DNA from: an uncultured bacterium | GTDB taxonomy: Bacteria; Cyanobacteriota; Vampirovibrionia; Gastranaerophilales; Gastranaerophilaceae | Reading direction: 5' to 3' | Assembly (NCBI GenBank): GCA_902777385.1 | Contig: CACYTP010000025.1 | Location: forward strand, 1 to 37,022 | Length of the DNA stretch: 37,022 bases | Shown: piece by piece, positions 15,746 through 22,856 of the stretch | Layout of the letters: each line of letters opens with the position of its first letter | How positions within the stretch are numbered: the stretch's first letter is position 1 | Notes under the pieces: generated by a model | Seen by the model: only the letters and a program-made list of their open reading frames with translations | Told to the model about the DNA's origin: nothing | Database searches by the model: none | Made by a program: the position numbers and the translations under genes

Positions 15746-15856
15746 AAAAAATTTAAAAAACAAACTTATACCTGATTATGTACCTTTTTAAAGGTTATAA
15801 ACATTACCGCAAGGTACTATTCAGGCAGGCTATTCTAAAAAATTACAGATAATGAG

Positions 15857-15884
15857 TTGACAAAAAAAATTGATAATGTAGAAT
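15857..15884 (+). promoter_or_regulatory. tRNA-Ser promoter
   Basis: A perfect TTGACA (15857-15862) and TAGAAT (15879-15884) have a 16-bp spacing, 24 bases before the tRNA. Confidence 0.75.
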
Positions 15885-15908
15885 AGTAATACATCCGGAC
15901 AATCGTAT

Positions 15909-15995
15909 GGAGGAGTGCCAGAGCGGTTGATTGGAGCAGTCTTGAAAACTGTCGAACGTTCACGCGTTCCGTGGGTTCGAATCCCACCTCCTCCT
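15909..15995 (+). tRNA. tRNA-Ser (anticodon TGA)
   Basis: The acceptor stem GGAGGAG pairs with CTCCTCC (15988-15994). The anticodon stem GCAGT/ACTGT holds loop CTTGAAA, giving TGA. A long variable arm (GAACGTTCACGCGTTC) marks a class II serine tRNA. The T-arm is GTGGG-TTCGAAT-CCCAC. The discriminator position is T rather than the usual G of bacterial tRNA-Ser. CCA is not encoded. Confidence 0.93.
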
Positions 15996-16001
15996 AATTT
16001 T

Positions 16002-16030
16002 AAAAAGCCACCTTTCAAGGTGGCTTTTTT
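16002..16030 (+). terminator. tRNA-Ser terminator
   Basis: AAAAAGCCACCTT and AAGGTGGCTTTTTT form a near-perfect 13-bp stem with a two-base loop and T-run, immediately after the tRNA. Confidence 0.9.
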
Positions 16031-16150
16031 GTTGCAATGAGTATAATTGAGTATAGTTTAACAGGACATTTTATTTGAACGATTAAAATGATTATTCGGC
16101 AAGGTTTAGTGTGTACCTTTTATCAGGACATTTGGTCGGAAGAGTTTCAT

Positions 16151-16184
16151 GTCTTTGCAAGGGCGAAAGCCCGAAGCAATCCAG
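16151..16184. repeat. Dispersed palindromic repeat, copy 2
   Basis: The copy reads GTCTTTGCAAGGGC, GAAA, GCCCGAAGCAATCCAG. The GGGC/GCCC arms and the GCAATCCAG end match the copies at 1-75 and 36790-36933. This is the shortest form. Confidence 0.65.
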
Positions 16185-16301
16185 TTTTTGCCAATTTATA
16201 AAGGTCGGAAGTTACTTGATTAAAAATGTCCTAAATGTCCGATTTCAGTAGCAGAAATGTCCTCTTTTTGCACCCTTTTGTCCCCAAAATTGCACTAAAA
16301 A

Positions 16302-16359
16302 GTAGGGTTGACTTTAGTCAACCATTTCAAGATATTTGGTAGACTGAAGTCTACCCTAC
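16302..16359. repeat. Twin palindrome element
   Basis: GGTTGACTTTAGTCAACC (16306-16323) and GGTAGACTGAAGTCTACC (16338-16355) are each 18-nt palindromes differing by a few bases. The outer GTAGGG (16302-16307) also pairs with CCCTAC (16354-16359), so the unit can fold as one long hairpin or as two. It is probably a small dispersed repeat. Confidence 0.6.
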
Positions 16360-16539
16360 CAACTTTTAGAACAAATTTGCAATATGGCGTAAATTCAATT
16401 ATACTTAGAAAGCAACAGTATAATATCTAAATACTTTTGCGTAAAAATGACAAGTGTTATTTTTACAAATGATATTTATAGCCATTTGGGGTATAGACAA
16501 CAAGATTATTTATAATATTTTAGAAGAAATGGCTAGAAA

Positions 16540-17208
16540 ATGAAAAAATTTATTTTTACTATTTTATCTTTATTATTTGTACTTGGGACATGCCTATATG
16601 CAGTTATATTGTTTTTAGATAAATTTATATTATTTGACCAATATAAGATTTCTTATCCTATTAAAAATATTACTTTATTAATGGGAATATTATTTGGAAT
16701 ATTTTTAATTTTAATTTCATATTTAAGTATATTAAGCATAAAAAGATTTCTTATTTTAACAATTAATAAAAAATATCCTGATGAAAATATAATAAAAATA
16801 TTACTTCCGGCATTACCCTTAATGTTATTGGGTGAATTTTTAATTGGTGTATTTATTGGTGGAGATATATTACCATTTTTCATTTTTTCAAATATTTCTC
16901 AGGTAAGAATGGTAACAATTAATACCTTATATATATATTTGAATTATGGTATTTTATGTTGGGTTTTGTGTGTTTTATTGGGCAGTAAAAGTGTAATAAT
17001 TTTAAATTCTAAAATTATACAATATACACCATTGTTGACTAAGCCATCGACATATCTGATTAAGGATATTGCTAGTATTGAAAGTTATCAAGAAAGTTTT
17101 TATAAACATGGCATTAAAATCAAGTTTAATAATAATGAAAGTATAAAAATAGTAAGAAAAAATATTGCATCAGAGGTAATAAATATTTTAAATAAATTAA
17201 GGAGGTAA
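16540..17208 (+). CDS. Hypothetical four-helix membrane protein
   Basis: The 222-residue protein has about four membrane segments in residues 1-150 and a cytoplasmic tail of about 65 residues. The tail (TYLIKDIASIESY followed by YKHGIKIKFNNNESIKI) resembles the strand pattern of bacterial PH-like domains, but the match is weak. Codon use is extremely AT-rich, more so than the core genes around it. The ATG at 16540 lacks a strong RBS. The stop is followed by AGGAGGT and a new ATG at 17212, so another gene was once coupled to it. Function unknown. Confidence 0.5.
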   Translation: MKKFIFTILSLLFVLGTCLYAVILFLDKFILFDQYKISYPIKNITLLMGILFGIFLILISYLSILSIKRFLILTINKKYPDENIIKILLPALPLMLLGEFLIGVFIGGDILPFFIFSNISQVRMVTINTLYIYLNYGILCWVLCVLLGSKSVIILNSKIIQYTPLLTKPSTYLIKDIASIESYQESFYKHGIKIKFNNNESIKIVRKNIASEVINILNKLRR

Positions 17209-17211
17209 TTA

Positions 17212-17538
17212 ATGAGTTCGTAGTGTGCACGTTAGTGCACAAAATTGTCATTTTGTTAAAAGTTTTATTATGTGATAAAAGATAATCCTGATTTTTGTGA
17301 GAATCGAATAAAAGTAAGGGTTTTAAGTGGTGGACATGATATTCCACACGATGATATAGTACGCAGATTTTATCGCAGTAAAGAAAATTTTTGGAATATA
17401 TATAAAGATTGGGTTGACGAATGGAATTTGTTTTACAACGGCACTTCTGAATATATTTTGGTCGCACAATTTGCTAATAATGATATTGAAGTTTTTAGTG
17501 AAAACTTGTATAATGAGTTTATAAAGAATTTTGATTAA
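17212..17538 (+). pseudogene. Remnant of zeta-toxin-type kinase (C-terminal part only)
   Basis: The open part encodes about 90 residues with RVLSGGHDIP, DIVRRFYRSKENFW and DEWNLFYNGT. This is the C-terminal signature of zeta-toxin/predicted ABC-type ATPase proteins, P-loop kinases of about 190-200 residues. The Walker A half is missing. A strong RBS (GGAGG) and ATG at 17212 lie in the same frame, but stops follow at 17221, 17233 and 17257 before the homologous part resumes at about 17260. The simplest reading is loss of the N-terminal ~110 residues with decay at the junction. A GTG at 17272 could start a short peptide but not a working kinase. Confidence 0.7.
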
Positions 17539-17702
17539 TGACAAAATTATCTGAAAAATTATTAAAACTTGGTAATAGAGCAGTAAAAAAGGCTCATGAA
17601 AACAACCGTAAAAACGGTATTCCTAATGTTTACTGTATAAATGGAAAGATAATTTTTGAACTGCCTAATGGTGAATTAACGACACAATATAGTTTTTCTT
17701 AG
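17538..17702 (+). CDS. Small companion protein of the zeta-type toxin (possible antitoxin)
   Basis: The 54-residue ORF begins at ATG 17538, sharing one base with the stop of the toxin remnant (TAATG). It starts MTKLSEKLLKLGNRAVKKAH and ends with NGIPNVYCINGKIIFELPNG. The basic amphipathic helix followed by a short beta-rich tail is the kind of small partner found directly after this class of kinase. Translational coupling supports a functional pair in the ancestor. An antitoxin role is inferred from position only. With the kinase broken it is an orphan. Confidence 0.6.
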   Translation: MTKLSEKLLKLGNRAVKKAHENNRKNGIPNVYCINGKIIFELPNGELTTQYSFS

Positions 17703-17882
17703 GATAGTCAAACTGTCTGTTTAAAAATTTCAAACCGACTGTTATTTTGCACCTTTTAAGATTTTTATAAAAGGTCGGTAATTTTTTCTTGAAGGTAGGA
17801 AATAAATTCAAAGACACAAAACAACATAAAGCTCGGAAATGGTGTTCCAATACTGCGTAAAACGAGTTAATGTGTGTGTACG

Positions 17883-18254
17883 ATGAATGAAACATATATT
17901 GATATAAGCAAAGCTTCTAGCTCCTCACTCGTTGAAAGAGTCGGTGCAAGCACCACTCTTAACTCGTTCGTCCCTATCAAACGCATAGCAGAAATAAAGG
18001 GGCTTAAAAGCACCCGCTCAATCAGGATTGCTATTCAAAAGGGTAAATATATTGCTCGGGAAATTAAAGTTAATGGCGGAACTTCTTATGAAATATTATA
18101 TTCATCATTAGAACCTGAAATACAGGAGCGGATTTTCGGTATGGCGATGTCGAGCGATAGCGAGCAAGCCCGTAAGGTGCCGGTCGGACGTTTCACCTCT
18201 CACAAAACATTCACTGGATGTTTTTGTTCGGCAGAGTGCCGGCACCCCGAATAA
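17883..18254 (+). pseudogene. Mu-type transposase N-terminal fragment
   Basis: The start is ATG 17883; an in-frame GTG lies at 17874. Residues 1-85 contain FVPIKRIAEIKGLKSTRSIR, GKYIAREIKVNGGTSYEILY and SSLEPEIQERI. This matches the N-terminal DNA-binding domain of phage Mu-type transposases (MuA HTH domain), in which a GLP-S/T-type motif precedes the helix and a Y-x-hydrophobic-S-S-L strand follows. After about residue 88 the sequence changes character (FGMAMSSDSEQARKV...), is more GC-rich, and stops at 123 residues, while MuA-type enzymes are about 600 or more. The DDE catalytic domain is absent. It is the relic of a Mu-like transposon or prophage. Confidence 0.65.
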
Positions 18255-18346
18255 TCCAAGACGGATGCATTTGAAAGTTGCCGCAAAACCCAACTAAATA
18301 AATATTCTTACAATTTCAGAGATGATAATTCTTTGGAGTTTAATTT

Positions 18347-18529
18347 TTATTTTGAACTCCATTGGAATTTGCGGCTTGGCGGCAGAGGGCTGAAGTGCGA
18401 GCGTGCCCGTTTAACGCCGACAACCAAGCAGTAATCCACAATGACAGCGATATTATAAACATCCTCTGCCCACTTACAGACTTTCTTGAATTCCTGCTCG
18501 CTAATGTTGTATCCGCTAACTTCTTTCAT
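18347..18529 (-). CDS. Small hypothetical gene, possibly a Mu-like element remnant
   Basis: This 60-residue ORF has an excellent RBS (TAGGAGG, 5-6 bases before ATG 18529). The first 38 residues (MKEVSGYNISEQEFKKVCKW and so on) look like a folded helical domain. The last 22 (ARSHFSPLPPSRKF...) fall in a GC-rich patch and look out of frame or foreign. It is convergent with the transposase fragment and shares a similar sequence just upstream of its start (see findings). Function unknown; probably truncated. Confidence 0.45.
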   Translation of the reverse strand: MKEVSGYNISEQEFKKVCKWAEDVYNIAVIVDYCLVVGVKRARSHFSPLPPSRKFQWSSK

Positions 18530-18609
18530 AAAAACCTCCTAACGCACACAACACATTAGCGTGAAAGCACATAAAAAGCATTCAAATTTTTACATAGCAA
18601 CACAAAGCA

Positions 18610-19532
18610 TTATTCATTGACTTGCCAATGACCATTTTTATTAGCACCAATTCTATTTATTAATCCGCTATTTTGTAGTTTTTTCATGTTAGCTGTTGTT
18701 GATTTATAGTAACCTTTATAGTAACCTTTTTGGTAACCTTTTCTTCGGCTTTAATAATTTCTTCAATTGTATTTAAAATTAATGTAAGCATAAATTCTAT
18801 AAATTTAGTGCTATTGGCGGCACTATCGCTCACACAAAGGACAGAATAATACTCTTTTTGATTTTCTTTTACTAAAGTTTCAACAGGAAGCCAAGCGAAA
18901 ACTTCTTTCCATTCTTTTAAAATGACGGTTTGCCACAGACGGCCCATTCTGCCATTTCCGTCTTGGAAAGGATGAATAAACTCAAATTCATAATGAAAAA
19001 CACAACTTTTTATAAGCGGATGCACATCGCTTGTTTTTAGCCATTCAAATAAATCCCCCATAAGTTCAGGAACTCTATCTGCCGGTGGTGCCATATGAAC
19101 AACTTTTTCTCCGTCAAATATTCCGACTCCGTCAGTTCTATATTTGCCGTTTCTTTCCACCAAATCCTGCATCATAAGTTTATGAGCTTTGAGCAAATCT
19201 TTTTCATTGTACGGATCAAGTGATAAAAGCAAGTCATACGCCTGAATTGAGTTTTTTACTTCTTTAATTTCGTTCGGATTGCCTAAAATTCGCTTTCCGT
19301 CAATTATTGCCGTAATTTGTTTTAAACTTAAACTATTATTTTCAATAGCCAAAGATGAATGTATCGTTTTTATACGATTTTCTTTTCGCAATTTAACATG
19401 ATATGGGCTATCCTGAAGCGAATTTATTTCTCCGATTTTTTCTGAAATGTTGGAGATAAGTTCAATTATTTTTGATGTAATTTCAAATGGTGGTGTGTAC
19501 AATTTTATACATCCTTGTGTTATGAGTACCAC
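18610..19532 (-). pseudogene. Fic-family AMP-transferase-type protein with disrupted C-terminus
   Basis: The intact frame (18684-19532, GTG start) gives 282 residues. Residues 187-198 are HPFQDGNGRMGR, the complete Fic active-site motif whose histidine is needed to transfer AMP or a related group to target hydroxyls. S60-x-x-x-E64-N65 (SLAIEN) is the inhibitory motif of class II Fic proteins, placed on the N-terminal side. After the repeated KVT units (KVTKKVTIKVT) the frame ends at once. In another frame, 18610 to about 18690 encodes TTANMKKLQNSGLINRIG and then GHWQVNE, the usual end of the C-terminal winged-helix domain of such proteins. A deletion plus frame change inside that domain is the simplest explanation. 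The catalytic core may still be made. Confidence 0.75.
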
Positions 19533-19546
19533 TTAATACCTTTATT

Positions 19547-19726
19547 TTACCACACGGGTTCTTTTTGCGGAATTAAAAGCCCTTGTTCTTGATCATGTTG
19601 ATATATGAATCTGACTTTTTCCATAACTTCTTCTTCACCTATTATCTCTGTTATGTTGTTTATTAATTTTTAGTGCCGTAAAATTTTGATTATAACTCTG
19701 TTTTCTTTGTACTTGTATTTTATCAT
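19547..19726 (-). pseudogene. Small ORF upstream of fic with one in-frame stop
   Basis: From ATG 19726 the frame encodes MIKYKYKENRVIIKILRH, meets TAA at codon 19, and continues for 40 sensible codons (KLINNITEIIGEEEVMEKVR ... LLIPQKEPVW) to a second TAA, 14 bp before the Fic start. The composition on both sides of the stop is protein-like, so a single nonsense mutation in a 59-residue gene is the best reading. The position suggests it belonged to the Fic operon. It lacks the S/T-x-x-x-E-G/N inhibitory motif of class I Fic antitoxins, which fits the motif already lying inside Fic. Confidence 0.5.
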
Positions 19727-19795
19727 TCCCTTATACTCTTACATGTCTCATTTTATTATAAACCTTGTAAATTTAAAATTTGCTATCAGATAATC

Positions 19796-19825
19796 AAAAA
19801 CTTTGTTAAAATTTCTCAAACAAAG
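19796..19825 (-). terminator. Terminator after the XRE gene
   Basis: On the minus strand CTTTGTT pairs with AACAAAG around an 11-base loop and is followed by TTTTT (19796-19800). Confidence 0.55.
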
Positions 19826-19939
19826 CGGTTTATGTGTATTCACCCAAGCTGTCAACTGCAAAATATTTTAATCTATACCTGTTATTTTTTGTGTCTGTTC
19901 AAAATTTTAAGTTCAATGTAAATCCGCAATGTTTGATAA

Positions 19940-20158
19940 TTACAGGTCTAATATTTTTGTTACGGGAATATTTAATGCGTTTGATAAATCAACAATCTTT
20001 TTTACAGTTAAATTTTGTTCTCCACGCTCAACTTTACCAATGTAGTTTGTATGCACATTTGCTCGTTCTGCAAATCTTTCCTGAGAAAGCATTTGTTTTG
20101 TGCGTTCGACACGAAAATTTAGCCCTATTTTTTTCAAAATCTCTTCGTAATTTTCCAT
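19940..20158 (-). CDS. Small XRE-family helix-turn-helix regulator
   Basis: The 72-residue protein is almost entirely one HTH_3 (Cro/C1-type) domain. It has the N-terminal helix IGLNFRVERTKQMLSQERFA, the recognition helix region NVHTNYIGKVERGEQNLTVK, and the closing helix IVDLSNALNIPVTKILDL. It binds DNA as a repressor, probably a dimer. It is complete for the minimal form of the family. It lies upstream of and on the same strand as the Fic group, but a hairpin terminator intervenes. It is divergent from the membrane glycosyltransferase-like gene at 20229, with about 70 bp between, so the two could share a control region. Its target is unknown. Confidence 0.88.
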   Translation of the reverse strand: MENYEEILKKIGLNFRVERTKQMLSQERFAERANVHTNYIGKVERGEQNLTVKKIVDLSNALNIPVTKILDL

Positions 20159-20228
20159 TTACGACATTGTAGACTATTAAATATGTTTATTCTATACTAT
20201 TATAATAGTGTGTAAGGAGATGAATTCC

Positions 20229-21719
20229 ATGCCAAATTTTGATATTATCAGAGCAGTTAATTTAAAAGATATACTTCACAAAAACATATATACTGTTTTG
20301 TTTTGCTCGTTCTTTTTCTTGTATCTCTCATTAGGATTGTTTATTGTTTATTATTCCGGTGTTATTACAGATTTAAATTTCGATTTGGTTCACTCAATTG
20401 ATTCAGGAGCCGCATACTGGCAATTATATTTGAATGACCATATTGCTGCGAGGAAACATCCGCTTATTCATGTTTTTTTAAATCCGATTATATTCATGTT
20501 AAAGGAATTTTTCCGAGATCCGAAATTGCTGGAAATCGTATTACAGTCGTTATTGCAGAGTACTGTCATTTGCTTTGTATATAAAATTCTTTTTAAATTA
20601 ACAAACAGAATGAGTTTGTCTTTGTTATTTTCACTTGTGTATGGCTTTAGTTACACTGCAATTTTATTCGCAATTTTCCCTGACGTATATGCTTTTGCTG
20701 CAACAGGTCAAATATTATTTTTCAGTTATTTTATCTATTGTTATTTCAATGCCAAAAACAAATTAGATTTTAAAAATTTTTTAGTATTAGTTTTTCTGTC
20801 CGTAATGGGGTATGGTATAAACCTGATTAATATTGCAAGTTGTGGTATTTTTATAATATTTTTGTTGTTTAAATATTATAACAGGCAGTATAAAAAAATA
20901 TTTATAGAGGTCTTGAAGTTTGCAAGTATAATTGCGGTATTGATATTGATTTTATTTCAATTGCAAAATTTTACATTTAGTATTCAGGGCAGAACAAGCG
21001 GTGTAGGTCATGTAAGATTGGGTTATACCGAAGGAAAAATATCTGAAGTTATAAAGGGGACTTATATAGAACCTTTATATGCACTAAAATCAGGGCAATC
21101 TCAGGAATTGAACGAATATGAAAAACATGATGGAAGTGTTGTTTATTTACCACGCTATATAACTTTAGAAAATCAAAGCTTTGCAAGATGCTTTCCTGCC
21201 TTGATATTTTTCTTGTTCCCTTTGGTATTTTATTTGAAAAATTATAAAAAGTATAAAAACAGGGCAATAATTAATTTGTTATTATCAATAGTTGCTCTAT
21301 ATACATTATTTAATTACTCTTTTTATAGTGAAGAGTGTGCCCTTTTTGCACTTAACTTCTTCCCGTTTTTCGTAATTCTTTTGGGGCTTATTTATGAACA
21401 TATAAAACCGTTGGTAGTAAATTGTTTAGTCGGGATATTCCTGATATATGCCGTATTTTTAAATGTGTTTAATTTATTTGATATACATAAATTCTTATTA
21501 AATTACGATGCTGCCGGTCATTCATTCTTATTTTGCGTTTTGATTGCTGCAATATTTGTTTGTGCTTGTTGTTTCGTATTTGTTCTATTGAAAAAAATAT
21601 ATGACAAAAATCAATTTTTCAAATCGGTAAAAGATCCCTATTTGCATTGGGTATTAATGTATGCGTCAATTATAACGATATTTATTGCTTCAAGGTGTTT
21701 GTATCGCATTGTTTCTTAA
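20229..21719 (+). CDS. GT-C-like polytopic membrane protein
   Basis: I choose ATG 20229 because AAGGAG (20214-20219) is 9 bases away; ATG 20220 and GTG 20208 in the same frame are too close or lack an RBS. The product is 496 residues with about 11 membrane segments. After helix 1 the loop contains LVHSIDSGAAYWQLYLNDH and then ARKHPLIHVFLNP, with acidic, aromatic and His-Pro residues placed as in the first extracytoplasmic loop of GT-C glycosyltransferases. The C-terminal half is four to five helices with no large soluble domain. It lies 27 bp before the DPPR-synthase-like gene and is probably co-transcribed with it, which would make a polyprenyl-phosphate-pentose the natural donor. Sequence identity to known transferases is low. 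Confidence 0.6.
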   Translation: MPNFDIIRAVNLKDILHKNIYTVLFCSFFFLYLSLGLFIVYYSGVITDLNFDLVHSIDSGAAYWQLYLNDHIAARKHPLIHVFLNPIIFMLKEFFRDPKLLEIVLQSLLQSTVICFVYKILFKLTNRMSLSLLFSLVYGFSYTAILFAIFPDVYAFAATGQILFFSYFIYCYFNAKNKLDFKNFLVLVFLSVMGYGINLINIASCGIFIIFLLFKYYNRQYKKIFIEVLKFASIIAVLILILFQLQNFTFSIQGRTSGVGHVRLGYTEGKISEVIKGTYIEPLYALKSGQSQELNEYEKHDGSVVYLPRYITLENQSFARCFPALIFFLFPLVFYLKNYKKYKNRAIINLLLSIVALYTLFNYSFYSEECALFALNFFPFFVILLGLIYEHIKPLVVNCLVGIFLIYAVFLNVFNLFDIHKFLLNYDAAGHSFLFCVLIAAIFVCACCFVFVLLKKIYDKNQFFKSVKDPYLHWVLMYASIITIFIASRCLYRIVS

Positions 21720-21746
21720 CAGTGATGTAGTTTACAGAGGAAGATT

Positions 21747-22607
21747 ATGCTGAAAGATATTATAAAAACTTTAAAAATAAACCACTATATAAAGAATATT
21801 ATTGTTATACTTCCGTTATTCTTTTCCATGAACTATGCGAACATAAATCTTTGTATTGAGTGCTTAATTGTGTTTATGTCATTTTGTTGGATATCTTCCT
21901 CGGTGTATATTTTAAATGACATAATAGATATAGAGAAAGATAAAATCCACCCTATAAAATGTAATCGTCCGATTGCAAGCGGAAGATTATCAAAGCCTTT
22001 AGCCGTAGCGATTTTAGTTATATTATTTTGTGCAAGTGTTTTTATGGCAAAACTTGTAAATTTGCTTTGTGTATTAATGGTGATTCTTTATTTTATATTA
22101 AATGTATTCTATTCATTGTATTTTAAAAAGATTGTAATTGTTGATGTTGCGTGTATTGCTTTTGGTTTTATATTCAGAATAATAGCCGGATGTTTTGCAA
22201 TTAATGTTATACCTTCTGCGTTTGTAATTTTGATGACCTTTTTTGCATCAATGTTTTTTTCTTTTACAAAAAGAAAAATGGAACTTAAACTTGTCGGGGA
22301 AAGCGGATGCAGAGAGTCTATAAAAGGATTTAATATCCCTGCTATAAATCAATTCATTTTGGTAAATGCAATTTTATCCATAGCCTTTTATTTTACTTAT
22401 ACTATGGATGAGGTTACAATACATAGGGCGGGAACGGAATTTTTATACATTACAACCATACCGTTTACTTTATTAGTATTTAGATTTTTATATCTGATTA
22501 ATTTTTCTGATGGTGAAGATGATCCTATTATTTTTATGAAGGATACTACATTAAAAATTTTTGCTGTATTTTATATTATTATTTTTGTTGTCGCATATTT
22601 GTTGTAA
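21747..22607 (+). CDS. UbiA-family phosphoribosyl/prenyl-phosphate transferase (DPPR-synthase-like)
   Basis: The 286-residue protein with about eight to nine membrane helices belongs to the UbiA superfamily. The first Asp-rich motif is NDIIDIEKDKIHP (57-69), followed by NRPIASGRLS. The block FFASMFFSFTKRKMELKL corresponds to the second, Lys-Arg-type motif of decaprenyl-phosphate phosphoribosyltransferase (Rv3806c type). The end (FRFLYLINFSDGEDDPI, then KDTTLK) also follows that subfamily rather than quinone-type UbiA enzymes. The expected reaction is transfer of 5-phosphoribose from PRPP to polyprenyl phosphate at the inner membrane, the first step to a lipid-linked pentose donor. AGAGGAAG precedes the ATG. 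A PAP2 phosphatase lies next door in convergent orientation. Confidence 0.82.
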   Translation: MLKDIIKTLKINHYIKNIIVILPLFFSMNYANINLCIECLIVFMSFCWISSSVYILNDIIDIEKDKIHPIKCNRPIASGRLSKPLAVAILVILFCASVFMAKLVNLLCVLMVILYFILNVFYSLYFKKIVIVDVACIAFGFIFRIIAGCFAINVIPSAFVILMTFFASMFFSFTKRKMELKLVGESGCRESIKGFNIPAINQFILVNAILSIAFYFTYTMDEVTIHRAGTEFLYITTIPFTLLVFRFLYLINFSDGEDDPIIFMKDTTLKIFAVFYIIIFVVAYLL

Positions 22608-22856
22608 TTATATATGTAGTTAGGTCGTCAGATATAAACTTTGGTAATTATATCCAAAGTTACACAATCCGAGTGAATAAGTGATTAAATGATTAAGTTT
22701 TTTAGTTAATAATAGATTATTACTTCACTCGAACAAGTAATTACTTCGTAATCACTGTCGCTCATATTGTCCTCATTACTTCGTGTCGTCGCTATGCTTT
22801 GTCCTACGCAAAATCCGCTGTGCCGATAAAACGTAACAACCTATTCACTTTTTTAC
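22608..22856. other. Non-coding interval between convergent genes
   Basis: A 249-bp gap. It has one inverted repeat, AACTTTGG/CCAAAGTT (22637-22661), that could end transcription weakly but lacks a T-run. After it comes sequence with CTTCGTAATC, GTCGCTCAT and TCGTGTCGTCGC that resembles dispersed-repeat material. No ORF with an RBS. Confidence 0.45.

Larger units (their letters stand above)
16031..16539. other. Non-coding interval with dispersed repeats
   Basis: This gap of about 500 bp has no ORF with an RBS. It contains one dispersed-repeat copy (16151-16184), a pair of palindromes (16302-16359), and otherwise AT-rich sequence. No tRNA or clear promoter was seen apart from what must drive the gene at 16540. 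Confidence 0.6.

Noticed and set aside
18362-18559. 65-residue plus-strand ORF opposite the small gene at 18347-18529
   Set aside because: The minus-strand frame has a strong RBS and a foldable N-terminal domain; the plus-strand frame has neither.
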